Assembly: GCA_037577475.1 (NCBI GenBank)
Contig: CM075192.1
Coordinates: 6,887,408 to 6,951,407, forward strand
From: Chaunax sp. Z400
Taxonomy: Eukaryota > Chordata > Actinopteri > Lophiiformes > Chaunacidae
Length of the DNA stretch: 64,000 bases
Reading direction: 5' to 3'
Shown here: one piece after another, positions 1 through 12,290 of the stretch
Position numbering within the stretch: the first letter of the stretch is position 1
Layout of the letters: each line of letters starts with the position of its first letter
The notes under the pieces: model-generated
Seen by the model: only the letters and a program-made list of their open reading frames with translations
The model's database searches: none
Told to the model about the DNA's origin: nothing
Made by a program: the position numbers and the translations under genes

Positions 1-427
1 AACAAGGAAGCAAACACTGTCACTGTTAACACACTGAACTACAAAACACTAACAACACAGAGCGTTACAGAAAAGAAGACATTTATCTTTAAAGTTTGAA
101 TGATTTTGTTTACAGATAAATCACTATTTCATCATAGAATAAGATCTTTGCTCTTTATTATAAGTGTACTAAATTATTGTATATTGCTTTGTATTGTATG
201 TTGTTTTGTATTACATATTGTAACAAGAATGAATCGGAAATACAACAATTTGCTTCAAGTACATTTATGTTTTCTATATCTTCGCATAGTGATTTATAGT
301 ACTTGTGAAAAATAAAAAGTTTACTGTAAACAAAACAAAAAAAGCAGATTCATGAAATTCCAGGGCTACAAAAAACAGAAAAAGAAAACACAAAAACTTC
401 AAAAAACAACATGTGTAGTATATTCAC
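1..427. other. AT-rich non-coding stretch
   Basis: No gene is supported here. The only open frame (100-315, +) has low-complexity hydrophobic composition, no recognisable motif and no splice context. The stretch ends in A-rich sequence next to the transposase relic. Confidence 0.5.
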
Positions 428-810
428 TCATATTACTCTGGGTTCTAGTCCCTCTCTCTCTCCTACATTTGGCCACAAGTTTTCATCGTATGTCTTCTCT
501 GGCAATGCATCTTGGGAAAAATCTTTAGGAATGTCTGATCCAACCCTGGCAGGCATCAGGAGAAACCCTGTACACACCCTGCATTCTTGAGGGATGCATG
601 TCTCATCTGTTGTTTTGCTGGAAAATTCTGAATATTGATGCAACTGTTGAACACTGCAGGTTGGGCTGCAGCCTTAAAGCAGCCCATGTTTACCACATGG
701 TCAACAACTGTGACCCTTATCTCATCAGAGACCACAGCCCTTGGTCTTCCTCTCCTTCCTCTCCCTCCCACTCTTCTTCTTTGATCCATGCTTCCAAAAG
801 AAAAGACCAT
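428..810 (-). pseudogene. Deleted IS630/Tc1-superfamily-like DDE transposase relic
   Basis: Read on the minus strand, 810 to about 640 encodes a basic Arg/Gly-rich leader followed by RPRAVVSDEIRVTVVDHVVN. I recognise this as the N-terminal helix-turn-helix part of an IS630-like transposase common in fish genomes. About 50 codons later (from about 545), the characteristic C-terminal end appears as GWIRH, RFFPRC and AREDIR, then DENLWPN after a frameshift. In-frame stops interrupt this part. The whole catalytic DDE core between the two ends is missing, so this is an internally deleted dead copy. The family assignment rests on recalled family motifs and was not searched. No terminal inverted repeats were identified. 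Confidence 0.5.
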
Positions 811-1015
811 TCAGAAGCCGTCCCCCTTTTATCTGTTTGTTACAGTCATGAGGCCTAAAACACCTGGGTAGGTTTTCAGCTGTGGAACGATTATTATTTC
901 ATTTTATGGTCAATATTTTGATGTTTATTTTCTATAGATTTCAGTGTGGCTGCAGCAGAAACACAATTTTTTTCCATCTCACTGGTTGGATTGTGTTTTC
1001 AACTGTTTTGCACGG

Positions 1016-1795
1016 AGCCCCTCTGGTGACATTGGGAAAAAAAAAAAATGCGTGGCCACGAGTTAGTATGTTGTGGCCAGAACATATTAGACCTTGTGTC
1101 ATCTTCATGCAGTCACTGTTCATTGTTGCTTTAGCCACTTTGCTGGGTTCTTACAGACTTGTTACTGTATTTGACACTTGCACGATGTGATCAAACTGTG
1201 TATTTGCTGCGCTACACCTGCTCCGTTCACCAGCCCAACATGCGGGACGCGCACTCACTCTGCGTCTCCATTCATCTGACTCTCTCGCTGTCTCTCCCAT
1301 CTACACACACCTAACAAAACCTGTAAAGGATTCACACTCCGTATCGCCATGTTACAGCTAAATATGAATAATATCCAGTGCAATTCCTTTACAGGTTTTG
1401 TTGTGTTTAAATATAAAGTACGCACAACGAGGAAATGGACTCTTTATATCACTGAGAGACTGCATTTTATCATACCACTCCTGTGTTGTGATTTTGTTAC
1501 TGTGCTGGATTGAAATTAGTGTGTAATTATTAATTAATCATCCAGAGTGGAGGTAGTGTTACAAGAATGCTCTGAATCCTCTGTACTCGATGCGCAATCT
1601 GTGTGCGTGGTGTGCATGGTGACTTCAGTCGGTGTGCTTGTCAAAGCATAGGTGTGTGTAGATGGGAGAGACAGCGAGAGAGTCAGATGAATGGAGACGC
1701 AGAGTGAGGGCTACGAACGAATCAGGCCACGTGTTACTAACTCGTTGCCACACATTTGTATTTATTTTCCCCAATGTCACCAGAGGGTGTATATC
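1016..1795. repeat. Large imperfect inverted repeat (foldback element)
   Basis: The left arm runs from about 1016 to 1312 and the right arm from about 1650 to 1795. Both carry the CTCTGGTGACATTGGG start, a GAGTTAGTA segment and a shared stretch of about 65 bp around CTGCGTCTCCATTCATCTGA, in opposite orientation. The left arm has about 140 bp of extra sequence. The loop holds a second 18-bp perfect hairpin (arms 1313-1330 and 1385-1402, AACAAAACCTGTAAAGGA). No coding is seen. This looks like a non-autonomous foldback or MITE-type DNA element of unknown superfamily. Confidence 0.7.
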
Positions 1796-2171
1796 ATGTA
1801 CACAATGGAGAAGTGTGAAGTGAGCTATGAACAGAGCAGCTATTTGGGAAACGAGCCGCACTTTAGGGGACCTTTTGCTCTTCACCATTTGGATGTGCTT
1901 TAGTAGTGACACTCTAAAAAAGAGTCTTAAACTCGTTCAGATCTATCAGCATCCTCCTTCCTCTGTCAGTGACTGAGGCTCAGTGCACTTACCCTGTGGT
2001 AGCCACCAGCCTGAGCCATCATGTTAGCCATACGTGACAAACCTAAATATCTATAGCCTAGATAAGCTGTTACTTATCGGTGACTCTACATATTCTTCAC
2101 TTTACTGTGTGAACCAATGTTATTCCACAAGAATCTCTACTAAGTTACCCAATCAGCAGCCCCACCCCATC
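1796..2171. other. No gene seen
   Basis: This is single-copy-looking sequence between the foldback repeat and the CA microsatellite. I see no motif, exon or repeat. Confidence 0.5.
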
Positions 2172-2186
2172 ACAAACACACACACA

Positions 2187-2277
<91 letters not shown>
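2172..2277. repeat. (CA)n microsatellite
   Basis: About 100 bp of almost uninterrupted CA dinucleotide, with AAACA interruptions near the left edge. Confidence 0.97.
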
Positions 2278-3723
2278 CACCATGTACACTTTTACCAAGG
2301 TTCTAATCTATAGCTGTAGATCAGCCAGAAAATCCAAACTGTATGTGTCACACTACTACCATCATCTCAACCAGAGAGGAGTTCAGTATTTGAGTAGATT
2401 GGGGTCCATAAATCTTTACCAATAAAATATGCTGAGTAGACGTCCATGGTTTCGGAATGACATGTCACCAACCTACATGTATTTTGTTTCGTGTTTTCAG
2501 ACAGAAATGTACCTCATATGTATAACATACATAGTTATTACAGTTATTAGCCACACTGTAGGAGTGTTCTGTGATTTCAAACACATGTACGTCCACCTCT
2601 CTCACATGGGAGGGATATCTGGGTCCTATAGCGTAAAACATGCTGCAGTGAAGTACCGACAGTACTACACTAAGGCTGCTGTGTTTTGGCAATCGCACAA
2701 CTCTCCTAGTAGAGACTGTGCACCACGTACCAGACTGAGTGACTCAGTGGTCTCGGTTCGGTTCTAGCCCAGGCCTTTTGTGGCATTTCTTCCCCTGTCT
2801 CTTAGGTGCCATGGTTAAAATAAATAAAAATAAAAATAAATGTTATTTGTGTGACTCACAACTGGGACATTTCAAAAGCAGCTCGCAGCATTGTAGAAAC
2901 AATGTGAGGTCAACTCTTTACCCTCAGAGCAGAGAACGAGATCAACCACAACGCAACAAGGACGTTAACTCATTGTTATTTACCATTGTTTACAAAGCAC
3001 CATGCCTATAAGCAACATTAAACTACAAGCAAATATTGTTGTGTTACACGTCACGTGGGAATACCATCTAAAAATGACAAACTGGGGCAGTTGGGCTGAA
3101 AACAATGAAAGATGGCGTAAAGAGGAAGTGGTATTTTGCATTCTCTGTGTAAAAAGGGTAAGAAGGGGAGAGAGAAAAGCCCCTTTTATGCAGGACAGTC
3201 GCTCCCTTCAATGCATCTCTCCATTCTTTCTAAACGTATTGGGGATTCATTGTTGTTCTGCTTATGAGACAACAGGTAACAGTAACAGAGCCGACATCTG
3301 TACAACAAGGAGTGAGGAAAGCGAAGGGTTATTACAAACGAGATAAGAGTGTCGTTATGACAACCTGTTACGTATGTGACCTAAAACCAGGAGATCTAAA
3401 GAGCAGCTAACAGCAGTTAGCAGCGAACTCACAGAAAAATAAACGCACAGAAAACGCAGCTAATAGTGGAGACAACGCGAGGTCTGGGAGCTCCTCAGCC
3501 TCCTGGCAGAGGAGATCAACCACAGGACGGCAAATGATTGATAACTGATTGCTGCCATGTCATTCCATTGTTTAGACGTCTGAAATATGTCACACTAAAC
3601 ACCGGCGTGAAATCTAACGTCACACACTGGGGTGCCATTATGCCAACGATGTTTTGAACGGTGCAAAAAAAGACATGCAGAGAAGGGTCTTTGTTGCTGC
3701 AGTATTGCACAATCTCTGTGTAA
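2278..3723. other. No gene seen
   Basis: No convincing exon or mobile-element coding is visible. The phrase TCTCTGTGTAAAAAGGGT occurs at about 3141 and again at about 3713, followed each time by a purine-rich tract, which suggests a local duplication. Confidence 0.4.
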
Positions 3724-3728
3724 AAAGG

Positions 3729-3783
3729 GTTAGAGAGAGAGAGAGAGAGGATGAGAGGATGGGAGGGAGAGAGAGAGGGGGGG
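3729..3783. repeat. (GA)n-rich purine tract
   Basis: GAGA-rich run ending in a run of G. Simple sequence. Confidence 0.85.
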
Positions 3784-4082
3784 GAACAAAAACTCTTATT
3801 GCAGTGTTATTCAGCTGCCTGTTAGACGTTAAGAGCCCATGGTTACCATCGAGCTGCATCCATGAATGTGTCTGTGTGTGTGAGTAATTGTGCTAAAAAG
3901 AGCGGGAGGGAGGGAGAGAAGGGGCTGTGAAATGTTAATGAGGGCAGAACGATGTGAACAAACAGCTTCCAGGATGATGAATCCATTCAGACGAAGACAG
4001 AGAGTGTTGCTGCTGGAGGAACTGCAACGGTCACACACTTGAATTTAAATATGAATAGACATGGATGACCCAGCAGCTTACT

Positions 4083-4292
4083 GCTGTGTGTGTGTGTGTG
4101 TGTGTGTCTATATAGATATAGATCTATATATAGATATAGATATATCTATATATATATAGATATAGATATATCTATATATATATAGATATAGATATATCTA
4201 TATATATATAGATATATCTATAAATCTATATCTCTAGATATCTATATCTAGAGATATAGATATAGATATCTATATATATATAGATATACACA
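4083..4292. repeat. (TG)n followed by self-complementary TATAGATA-type array
   Basis: A short TG tract (4085-4107) leads into about 185 bp built almost only from TATAGATA and TATCTATA hexamer-like words, including TAGATCTA-like centres. The array is largely its own reverse complement, so it could form hairpins or cruciforms. Confidence 0.9.
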
Positions 4293-4573
4293 CAGAATGT
4301 GACTCCAGACTAGAGACATTTCCACAAAAACGTGTCTCACAAGATACTGTAGTTTATAGAATTCTTACTATTATAACACCGTGACGTTATTAATCGCAGT
4401 TAATAGCAAAAACGATTAATCCTGACATCCCTAGTATGCGTGTATTTATGTATTTATATTATATATGGTGACTCTCATGAATATTGGGCCTGTGTCTTAT
4501 TACATGCACCCAGCGACAAGCAGAGGAAGATCTTCTTGGCTGTAAGAGAGTAAATACTCCTCCTGGCTTGACT

Positions 4574-5660
4574 ATATACAGTATATACTGACCAACAGTG
4601 GAAATGCATCATTTTAAAAAACCTGTAATTTCGATTCACTTGCTCTAATCTGCTGAAACAAACAAACATGTGATACTGAATAGACTATCTTAAGTACCCA
4701 CAACCAAAACATGTTAAATCATGAATAACCATCATTTAGTCATAACATAGAAATAACAGTCATTGGTGCATTTCAGAGTAAACCATGATGTTGGGGAGAT
4801 TTTTTTGTTCATGATTGAAAAGACCTGTTCAAGGCGATAATTACCGGGTCTAATTAATGTCCTACTGAAACAACTGATGATGCGACGATCCCCAAAAAAA
4901 CTTATGTGACCAGGCAGTTGGGATGCTATGGTCTGAACTCTGCAGACACGTGCAGCACAGATGTTCCAGATGTTATGGCTGATTGCAAAGTGGACAGAGA
5001 TCACATTTAGCGACAAGTCCAGATATAACTTGTACACAGCTGTTGGTCGTTGGCGTTTGTACCATCCCCGCGGAGACCGCTATCCTGCCATATACAACCA
5101 GGAAGTGGATCGTTTGTGGGTGGTGTCATGAAGTGGGGGGGGCACTGCTAATGGATGACGGTCAGATCTTGTCCACATTCACGGCCATCCGTCTCCGAAA
5201 TACGGTCCTAGGTCCACACGTCATTCCCAGGATACAGCAATCAGGCATCAGCTTCATGCATGACAATGCGATCTATGGGACACTCGGGATCACTGGGTGA
5301 GAGAGAGAGAGATTCTGCTCCAGCAACACATGAACAACTTGTCACAGCTCTGCAGGAAGAATGGCATGTCATCCTACAAGTCCAGAATAACTTCTTATCC
5401 ATTCAGGAGGTGTAATGCAGTGATAAATGGTGGAGGTAGACACGCAAGTAGTGACTGTTGTTGTTCTCTGTCTCACCATCCACACTTTCTGACTTGTAAA
5501 CACTAAGACAACAACAACTAATTTGTGCAAAAATGATTTTTCTGTGTGGCTAAAGGCTGAATAAAGATGTGTGAACCATAATTTGCCTTTGATATTTAAT
5601 ATGAACAGGATGGCATGACATTAAAAAAAAGCCTTTCTACTGTTGGTCAGTATATAGAGG
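4574..5660 (+). mobile_element. Tc1/mariner-like transposon, copy 1
   Basis: The inner part of the left end (TATACTGACCAACAGT, about 4587-4602) is the reverse complement of the right end (ACTGTTGGTCAGTATATAG, about 5640-5658), giving terminal inverted repeats of about 20 bp around a unit of about 1.1 kb. The interior holds a plus-strand Tc1-like transposase relic. A related copy lies in the opposite orientation at 11640-12290. Confidence 0.7.
4840..5440 (+). pseudogene. Tc1-like transposase relic (copy 1)
   Basis: Translation on the plus strand gives pieces typical of Tc1-type transposases. From about 4985 there is ITFSDKSRYNLY followed by YHPRGDRYPAIYNQEVDRLW, which is the start of the catalytic domain and includes the first catalytic Asp. 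A region matching SDLVHIHG then HVIPRIQQSGI follows in a shifted frame. The end resembles the usual C-terminus (EEWHVILQVQNNFLSIQEV). Several stops and frameshifts interrupt it, including a GA insertion near 5300 and loss of the region around the second Asp (the DNARPH motif present in copy 2). It is inactive. Confidence 0.7.
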
Positions 5661-5739
5661 TAAGGTTTGGTGTAAAAGTAAATATAAATGTACATTAATT
5701 ACACCATACATCTTGAAGCACTCACTACAATTAAAGGCA

Positions 5740-5890
5740 TCAGCTACACACACACACACACACACACACATCCTTTCATTTTGAAAATTGTAATATTTCT
5801 GTTATTAAAGCTGTTGTTGCTGTACATGCCTGTGTCTCTGTTCCTCGATCCTCCTCCTCTCCCTCTCTCCCTCTCCCTCTCTCTCTCTCA
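5740..5890. repeat. Short (CA)n and CT-rich tracts
   Basis: There is a CA run at 5741-5771 and a CTCTCCCT-rich pyrimidine tract at about 5850-5890. Both are simple sequence. Confidence 0.85.
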
Positions 5891-6747
5891 GCCCAACCAG
5901 TAAAACAGAAGGCCGCCCACCTTGCCAAGTCAAGCACATAGTAGAGGTTGTACAAAATGCAAGAACTGGTGATTACTATGATCACAGCCTGGCCACAGAC
6001 AAATCACCTCTCCAGTCCCTGGAGCCTGGGTAGACTTGCGATTGTGTCTCATCCACATGCAAACAAACACACATGCATACTCCCTGCATTTCTCTGTTGT
6101 AATCCACCATGCCTGTAGTGATGTGGTGCTTAATGAGGAGAGATGTAATGATACAATGCAGCCAAAAACCCAAACTCCCTGTTCCACTTTCACACAGGTC
6201 TACATGAACAGTAATATATAGCGAACCTTAGGAGTGGAGCAAACAGCCTCCTAGTCTGTGCAGCGACTGTCCCACATGATCACATCCAAAGTGAAGAGCG
6301 AGGACATCACAGCCTTTAGGCTACAGTCAGGGAGGCAGGTTGCAGGGATGCACAAATGTATGACTCACTAAAAGTACTCCCAAAAACTCACTAAAGCAAG
6401 GCACGCAACTAAATTCATCACAAAAATAATGTATGTCTGTGGGAAAAAGGTCATAAGGAATAAGCTCAATGTCAGATATTTAGAGCCCATCACTACAGTT
6501 GTTTAAGTATGCTTGGTAGCCAATAGCTAGCATGGCATGAATCAATATTACTGCGTAGCCCAGGTTTTATTTAAGTATAAACTATGGGATCTGTGGAGGG
6601 GAAAAAACGTGAAAGGGGTCCAGCTGTATGCAGTGAGGCACTAGTGCATAGAAAGTGATGCATTAATGGTGAAACAGTTATGAACCATGATTAAAATTCA
6701 AATTGTTTTATGGTCTGTACTTTAATAGCAATGTTCTAGTCAGACCG
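5891..6747. other. No gene seen
   Basis: Short open frames on both strands lack any domain or splice support. No repeat family was recognised. Confidence 0.4.
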
Positions 6748-6960
6748 ACCACTCAAAGCACTTTATAACACAAGTCAAGATGCACACATTCATACAGCGG
6801 TGGCAGAGGCCATCACATTTTCTCAACTGGAACGGCACCTGAACGGGAACTTTGTTATGTTTTCTCCACTGGAGGATACACAACGCAAACATTCTCTAGT
6901 GGCAGAGTACAGTCACCTGCTCATCAGACGTGATCACCATTCACATGAACAGAGTTTAAT
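6748..6960 (+). repeat. Partial copy of a dispersed fish repeat (tRNA-like-tail family)
   Basis: The sequence from AGCACTTTATAACACAAGTC through CATTCATACAGCGGTGGCAGA and the CACCTGCTCATCAGACG segment matches the front half of the family seen more completely at 35320-35580 and 37735-37960. The back half is absent. No coding is expected. Confidence 0.55.
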
Positions 6961-8368
6961 CATCCTACCCATGCAGACTGCCAGGGATCCAATTACCATC
7001 TTTCCAATTAGTGGTCAACTGCCATCCAATAATATAGAGAAAAGCCATTCTCAGAACTTCCAGGTATGAAGTTCTTCAGGTATGATGTCCATCCGTAAAC
7101 GATCTAACCATCAACGCCTACATACGTCCGTACGTCCTTTATGTCGACATCCATTCAACCGCAGGAGGGCAGTGAAGTGTCAAAAGGTTCAACAACAACA
7201 AATATGGTGACGGTCGGAGGAGGTTGTGACAATGTACCTAGTAAATAAACAAAAGCGGAGTAAATGATTTGTCCTAAATTTCCATAATGAGTGTGATTAA
7301 TGCTCGAAGTCACATAGTAATATATTGATACTGATGACAGGAAACAATGGGTCCCATTGGTGGCCCCCAGCGGGTTCAAATCGACACAGTTGTGTACTTC
7401 AAACAACCTGTTAGCAACTTAGCTGTTTTTCAGATTGAATTAAGACGGCCTTTTTTAGTTACAACCACAACTTCTGAAAACTTGCTGTGCAGCTCAGAAA
7501 CAAACAAAAAAAGCTGCAACTATTTCTTATTCTAATAATCAAGTATTCTACAGAATTTCTAAACATTAATGAAAAATTAACAATTGCCTTGATACTAAAT
7601 ATACAAAAGAGATGAAAAAGACGGGACTCGTATAATGGAGAAGTGATTTTTCATTAATTACAGTGAGTTGGGTCATCAGGTGTAGGGGAGCCTTTTAAAT
7701 AAATATAAATGTACATTAGCCAGTCTTATAAGCTGACAATAACTATATATACTATATAACTATAGCCCTCTTCACTGTAATAAAACTAAACTTAATCTGC
7801 CTGATGTTTTTGTGTTGTGGGATATTTTGTGCATTGCATTGAGAGGAGTAGGCGAGTGGCCATAATTATCATCTAGGCCTCAGTTTGACCAACACTGACA
7901 GCTCTGATGTTGTGCTCTGGTAGTAGTCTAGTTCAGTTTTACTGCTACAATCAGCTACAATGATTCAAAGCTCTGGACACTTTGTCATGTTCTCTGGCCC
8001 TTCTTTCCTCTCAATTTTTCTCCCTCTTCCACAATTTTGCAATATGTGCCACTTTATGTTCACAGCGTTGTGCATCAGTAACAATCATCGGTACAAAGCG
8101 CAGTGCATTGTATAGAGTAAATGGATTAAATGAAGCTTCAATGCAAGAATTTGGATCAATGATTTTCAGAATTGAATTATTTAAGTCGCTCAAGGAATGA
8201 TTTCCACTCTAGTAGGTTTTATTCATAATAATGAAAGCAATACTAACAATGATGAAGGAGAGTATCAAATTCAGTCTCTATCCCCAAACATTGTCTTGGG
8301 ACAAATGGTCTCCAACAGCAGCAGCTACAACTTTGTCTTTAATGAAGACTTGATAAATAAATTACAAT
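6961..8368. other. No gene seen
   Basis: AT-rich sequence with scattered open frames that lack motifs. No recognised repeat. Confidence 0.4.
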
Positions 8369-8480
8369 CTAGGGTTGGGCATCGAGAACCGGTTCCAGGA
8401 TGGAATCAAAACTTCGATTCCATCGAAATCGTTAAGACGTTTTAATTTTGATTGTGTTTATCGGTTCCCAAATACATTGC
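8369..8480 (+). mobile_element. hAT-like element terminus
   Basis: The stretch starting AGGGTTGGGCATCGAGAACC, followed by GGTTCC and an ATCGAAATCGTTAAGACG segment, is a terminus I recognise from non-autonomous hAT-type elements of fishes. The other end was not located. The following 600 bp (with CTGCATCCCTTCTCAAATG and CCACGACGTGAC) may belong to the same element. Confidence 0.45.
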
Positions 8481-9886
8481 ACTCATTCTCAGGTTCAGTT
8501 TCAGTTTCAGTGGTGGTGGCATGCAGCTTCCGTAGTTTCCACCTCACAGGTTTGATGGGTACTTCGAGCCAGGCTCCACCATGGACCACAGCAATCGGCG
8601 CTCAAAAGTGTGGCTTTTGTCCTGAAAAATGCAAGGTCAGCAACTTATTTCCTTCAAAGGAGGATGCACAACTAACATGACTTAACACGTTCACCTACAC
8701 GGTGTACAAATCAGCGAGTGCGCCATGTTTGAACGTCTGCAGAATGCTAACGCTAGTCGGCAGTTTACGGTTGCTAAGTCAGTGGCAGTGATCCCACGAC
8801 GTGACACTCCATTCACCTCGGCAGCAAAGGGAAGAATGTCTGTGGAGCAAGTTGAAGAGTGCCACGGAAAAGTTCCCGCTTATGTGGTGTAAAGGCTGCA
8901 TCCCTTCTCAAATGTTCACGCTCCGACATTTAGGTCAGCAAACATAAGAATATAGTTGAGTTAGCCAGTGTGCTGCTGGCTACTCACCACCTTGACCTCC
9001 AGTAACAGTAGGATACGAGAAGAGGAGACTTTTAAGATGAACACATAACAAACTGCTGCAGAGACGAATGTCTGGTCGCAGATGTTTCGCACAACAGGAA
9101 AGGATTAGTAACACTAGGTTATGTTTGTTTTTGTGTTTGCAGGGATATAATCAGCTTTAGTCAGATGTTGTGAATATATGAATGAGTCATTCTTAATAAA
9201 TCATAGATTCTTTATACAGAATGGCATGTAAAAAGTTTTTTTCTTCTTCTGTGCAATAAGCATGTGGCCTGTTTTGATCATGGAATCAGAAGTCGTGTCT
9301 ACTTTGCTCCCAGAACGCCAACATGCCATCTAAAATAATACACTGGGTTTGTACTATGCTGGCGTTGTATGGTTAAGTATTAAAAAAAGGCCACCATAAT
9401 GACGGGTCTGTTAAGACTGGTGATCTAAGAGGCACATTTATGGTGAGACCAGGCTGTAACACAGACTCATAAGAGCAAAAACATACCTTACACAGATGAG
9501 GGCAACAAAGACGGACAATACTGCTGGGCATCTGGCCTAACACAACCACCATTCAACAGCATTCCAACAGTCGCTGAGAACAATAGCTGGCCCATTCACA
9601 CACACCCCCATGCACCAGCCAATTGCACAGCCAGTGGGGAAGAAGCACCAGTAACAGGCAACCTCTAGCCTGGATGAAGAGGGGGAACCGTCTCCGCAGC
9701 TTTCTCCCTCTCTCACTTTTCTCTCACACACAGAGGAGGCTGCAGAGTGCTGGCATTTGGCACAAACCGACACTCACAAAACCCTCGGGACCCCAAAGAT
9801 GAAGAAAAAGCAAGGGAGGGTGGAGGAGTAGGTGGGGTTTGCAGTATGCCATTTTCAAGCAGGCAGCCTGTGGAGGAAATCACTAA
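8481..9886. other. No gene seen
   Basis: Contains possible hAT-derived sequence up to about 9100 and otherwise unrecognised sequence. No exon model is supported. Confidence 0.35.
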
Positions 9887-10384
9887 AGCCCCTTTTCCAC
9901 TGCATAATACCAGCTCCACTCGACTCGGCTCACTTTTTTTGTGTTTCCACTATGAGAACCTGGTACCTGGTGCTACTTTTTTAGTACCTGTTCTGTTGTG
10001 GTTCCAAGTGAGCCGAGCAGGTACTAAAAGGTCACGTGAAACATTACAGACCACTAATTGGTCGATGCCCGGCACACACAGAGTATCCTGCACAGCACAA
10101 ATCAAACAGCGAAGCTACTTTAGCGACCGTAACTTTTATTTATTGCAGCCACTATATTGAGGAGATGCAGACGTTTCTGTCTTAAACAGCTGATGATAGG
10201 ATCACGAGAGGTGGACCAGAGGTGTGCGTCGCGATGAAGACTACGCCACGGCAGCTTCAAGCAGCACCAATCTACCCTGAGGAGCTACTGTACCACCGGT
10301 AATGGAAAACGACCAGCAGAAAACCAAGTCGAGTCGAGTAGAACCAAGTAGAGTACAACTGGTACTACGCAGTAGAAAAGTGCC
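9887..10384. mobile_element. MITE with long imperfect inverted ends
   Basis: The left end (CCCCTTTTCCACTGCATAAT, then a CCACTCGACTCGG core) and the right end (AAGTCGAGTCGAGTAGAACC, then GGTACTACGCAGTAGAAAAG) are reverse complements with mismatches over about 60 bp. The unit is about 0.5 kb. An inner palindrome also pairs GTGAGCCGAG with the CTCGGCTCAC near the left end. There is no coding capacity, as in a non-autonomous DNA transposon. Confidence 0.7.
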
Positions 10385-11639
10385 ATAAGAGAGGGAAGGA
10401 CAAAAAACAAACAGAGGGAGGGTGTCCATCTCATATAGCCCTCCTCCTCCTCCTCCATGTGGAGGTCAGTGTGCTCGGCACAGAGGTCAGCCAGTGCAGG
10501 CAGCAGGAGTTCAGCAGCTCTTCTGCAAAGTCTCTTCCACAAATGTATCTGCAGTGATCCAGACAGGCTACATGCAGCTGCATAAAAAAAAATAATTCTG
10601 ATGCCAGGCTTAATTTTGAGGAAATGTAACTAAAATCATCCACAAGCATGTATATATTTGACATTGCTGATGAAATGCTGCAACAATACAAACATGATGT
10701 CTAATTTGTAAACTGCATTCAAGTGTCGACAAAATAAAGCTTCAGTTAAGCGGTGCATGAGCAGAGGCATTAATATCAAGCATGCACATCCTACATCGAC
10801 TATGGATCTCTGCCATCATAGCCAGAGTCAAAGGAAGAAAATATACCATATACATGTGTACAGCACTGAGATAGCTAAAGCGCTAATAGATGACATGTCC
10901 CCTCAACATCCCCCTAAAAATGGTACAACAAATACAGTACGAGACCACTTGATCATGCAAAGTTGTTGTTTTCTAGTACTGTATTGAATAGTAGACAGTG
11001 TAGCAGGTGGGATAAAGTAGAGATCATATGATCACATAAACAAGAAACATGCTGCAAATACTTCTAATGTAAGCACAAAAATGTTTTAAAAAAATGTTGT
11101 TGAATTAGTTTAACTTATTAGTTCTTAGATTAGTTCTTTAATCCTGATGGGTGCTTGAATAGGTCCCTGTGTCACATACATGTGAAATACACAGCATGGC
11201 ATGTGTGCTGTCTCTGACAAATAAATAAACTTATACTGTAAATAATAAATAAATATGATAGGTCTGATTTAGATCAGGCCAGGAAACGAGCAAACCAATA
11301 TGTACACATCTGACCGACTAAGATAGGACACTTAGTTATTCTTGTTTTCTTGTTGATTTTCGAATATTCAAATGGTATATGACTATTTGTTTTTCCCTTG
11401 TTCTTACCTGCGCCTGGTAGTAATGCAGTACTACCAAAAGATGGTGGTAATACACCCACAGGCTGTTCGCAACCGCTATTAACAAAAGAAGAAGAACGCA
11501 GTATGACCACCAGGCACCGCTAAAGTGGATGTGGTGCTGTGCCAACAGCAGAATCACGTGAGAACCGTCAAACAGTCTGTTGTAGAACTCCTTTAATCAA
11601 ATAAAGGAAAATGACATGCAGTAGTACCGACTCTGGCAG
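10385..11639. other. No gene seen
   Basis: A CTCCTCCTCCTCC tract lies at about 10440. The rest is AT-rich, with short open frames lacking motifs. Confidence 0.4.
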
Positions 11640-12290
11640 GTAAAATCATCACAAGTCAACCACAACTATGCACAATCATTTGAGAGCAAAGCACCAGCAG
11701 AAGAAGATCCATCCACAGTTCAACAACCTGGTGTTGGGTTGAGATCTGGTGAATATGCTGGTCAAGGAAGGACAGCGACATTGTCCTGGTCCAGGTAGGC
11801 GACTCCTGACAGACATGAGCCACATGTGGTCTGGCATTGTCATACAGGAAGGTGATGCCTGATTGCTGTATCCTGGGAATGACATGTGGACCTAGGACCG
11901 TATCTTGGTAACGGATGGCTGTCAGTGTACCGTGGATGTGGACAAGGTCTGACCACCATCCATTAGCAGTGGCTCCCCACATCATGACATCACCACCAAA
12001 CGGTCCACTTCCTGGATGTATGCTGCAGGATAGCATTCCCCACGGCGACAATAGACACGCCTACGACCATCAGCTCTGTGCGAGTTAAATCTGGACTTGT
12101 CACTAAATGTGATCTGCCTCCACTGTGCAATGAGCCATAACATCTGTAACATCTGTGCTACACGTGGCTGCAGAGTTCAGACCATCAGCATCATCAGCAT
12201 CCCAACTGTCTGGTCACTTATGTTTTGTAGAAGTTATGACATCATCAGTTGTTTCAGTAGGACATTAATTAGACCCAGGATTTTATCGTG
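11640..12290 (-). pseudogene. Tc1-like transposase relic (copy 2)
   Basis: The minus strand encodes the middle of a Tc1-type transposase. From about 12051 it reads MLSCSIHPGSGPFGGDVMMW, then ANGWWSDLVHIHG, HVIPRIQQSGI and YDNARPHVAHV. The last is the second catalytic Asp with its Asn-Ala-Arg-Pro-His context. The segment toward the third catalytic residue is frame-shifted (around 11760-11700). The N-terminal part (12100-12290) aligns by eye with 4840-5030 of copy 1 in reverse orientation (GACATTAATTAGACCC, ATCTGTGCTACACGTGGCTG). I could not find matching terminal repeats here. It is a dead copy that retains parts lost from copy 1. Confidence 0.75.

Noticed and set aside
2034..2306. Open frame dominated by Thr-His repeat
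   Set aside because: It is simply translation of the (CA)n microsatellite.
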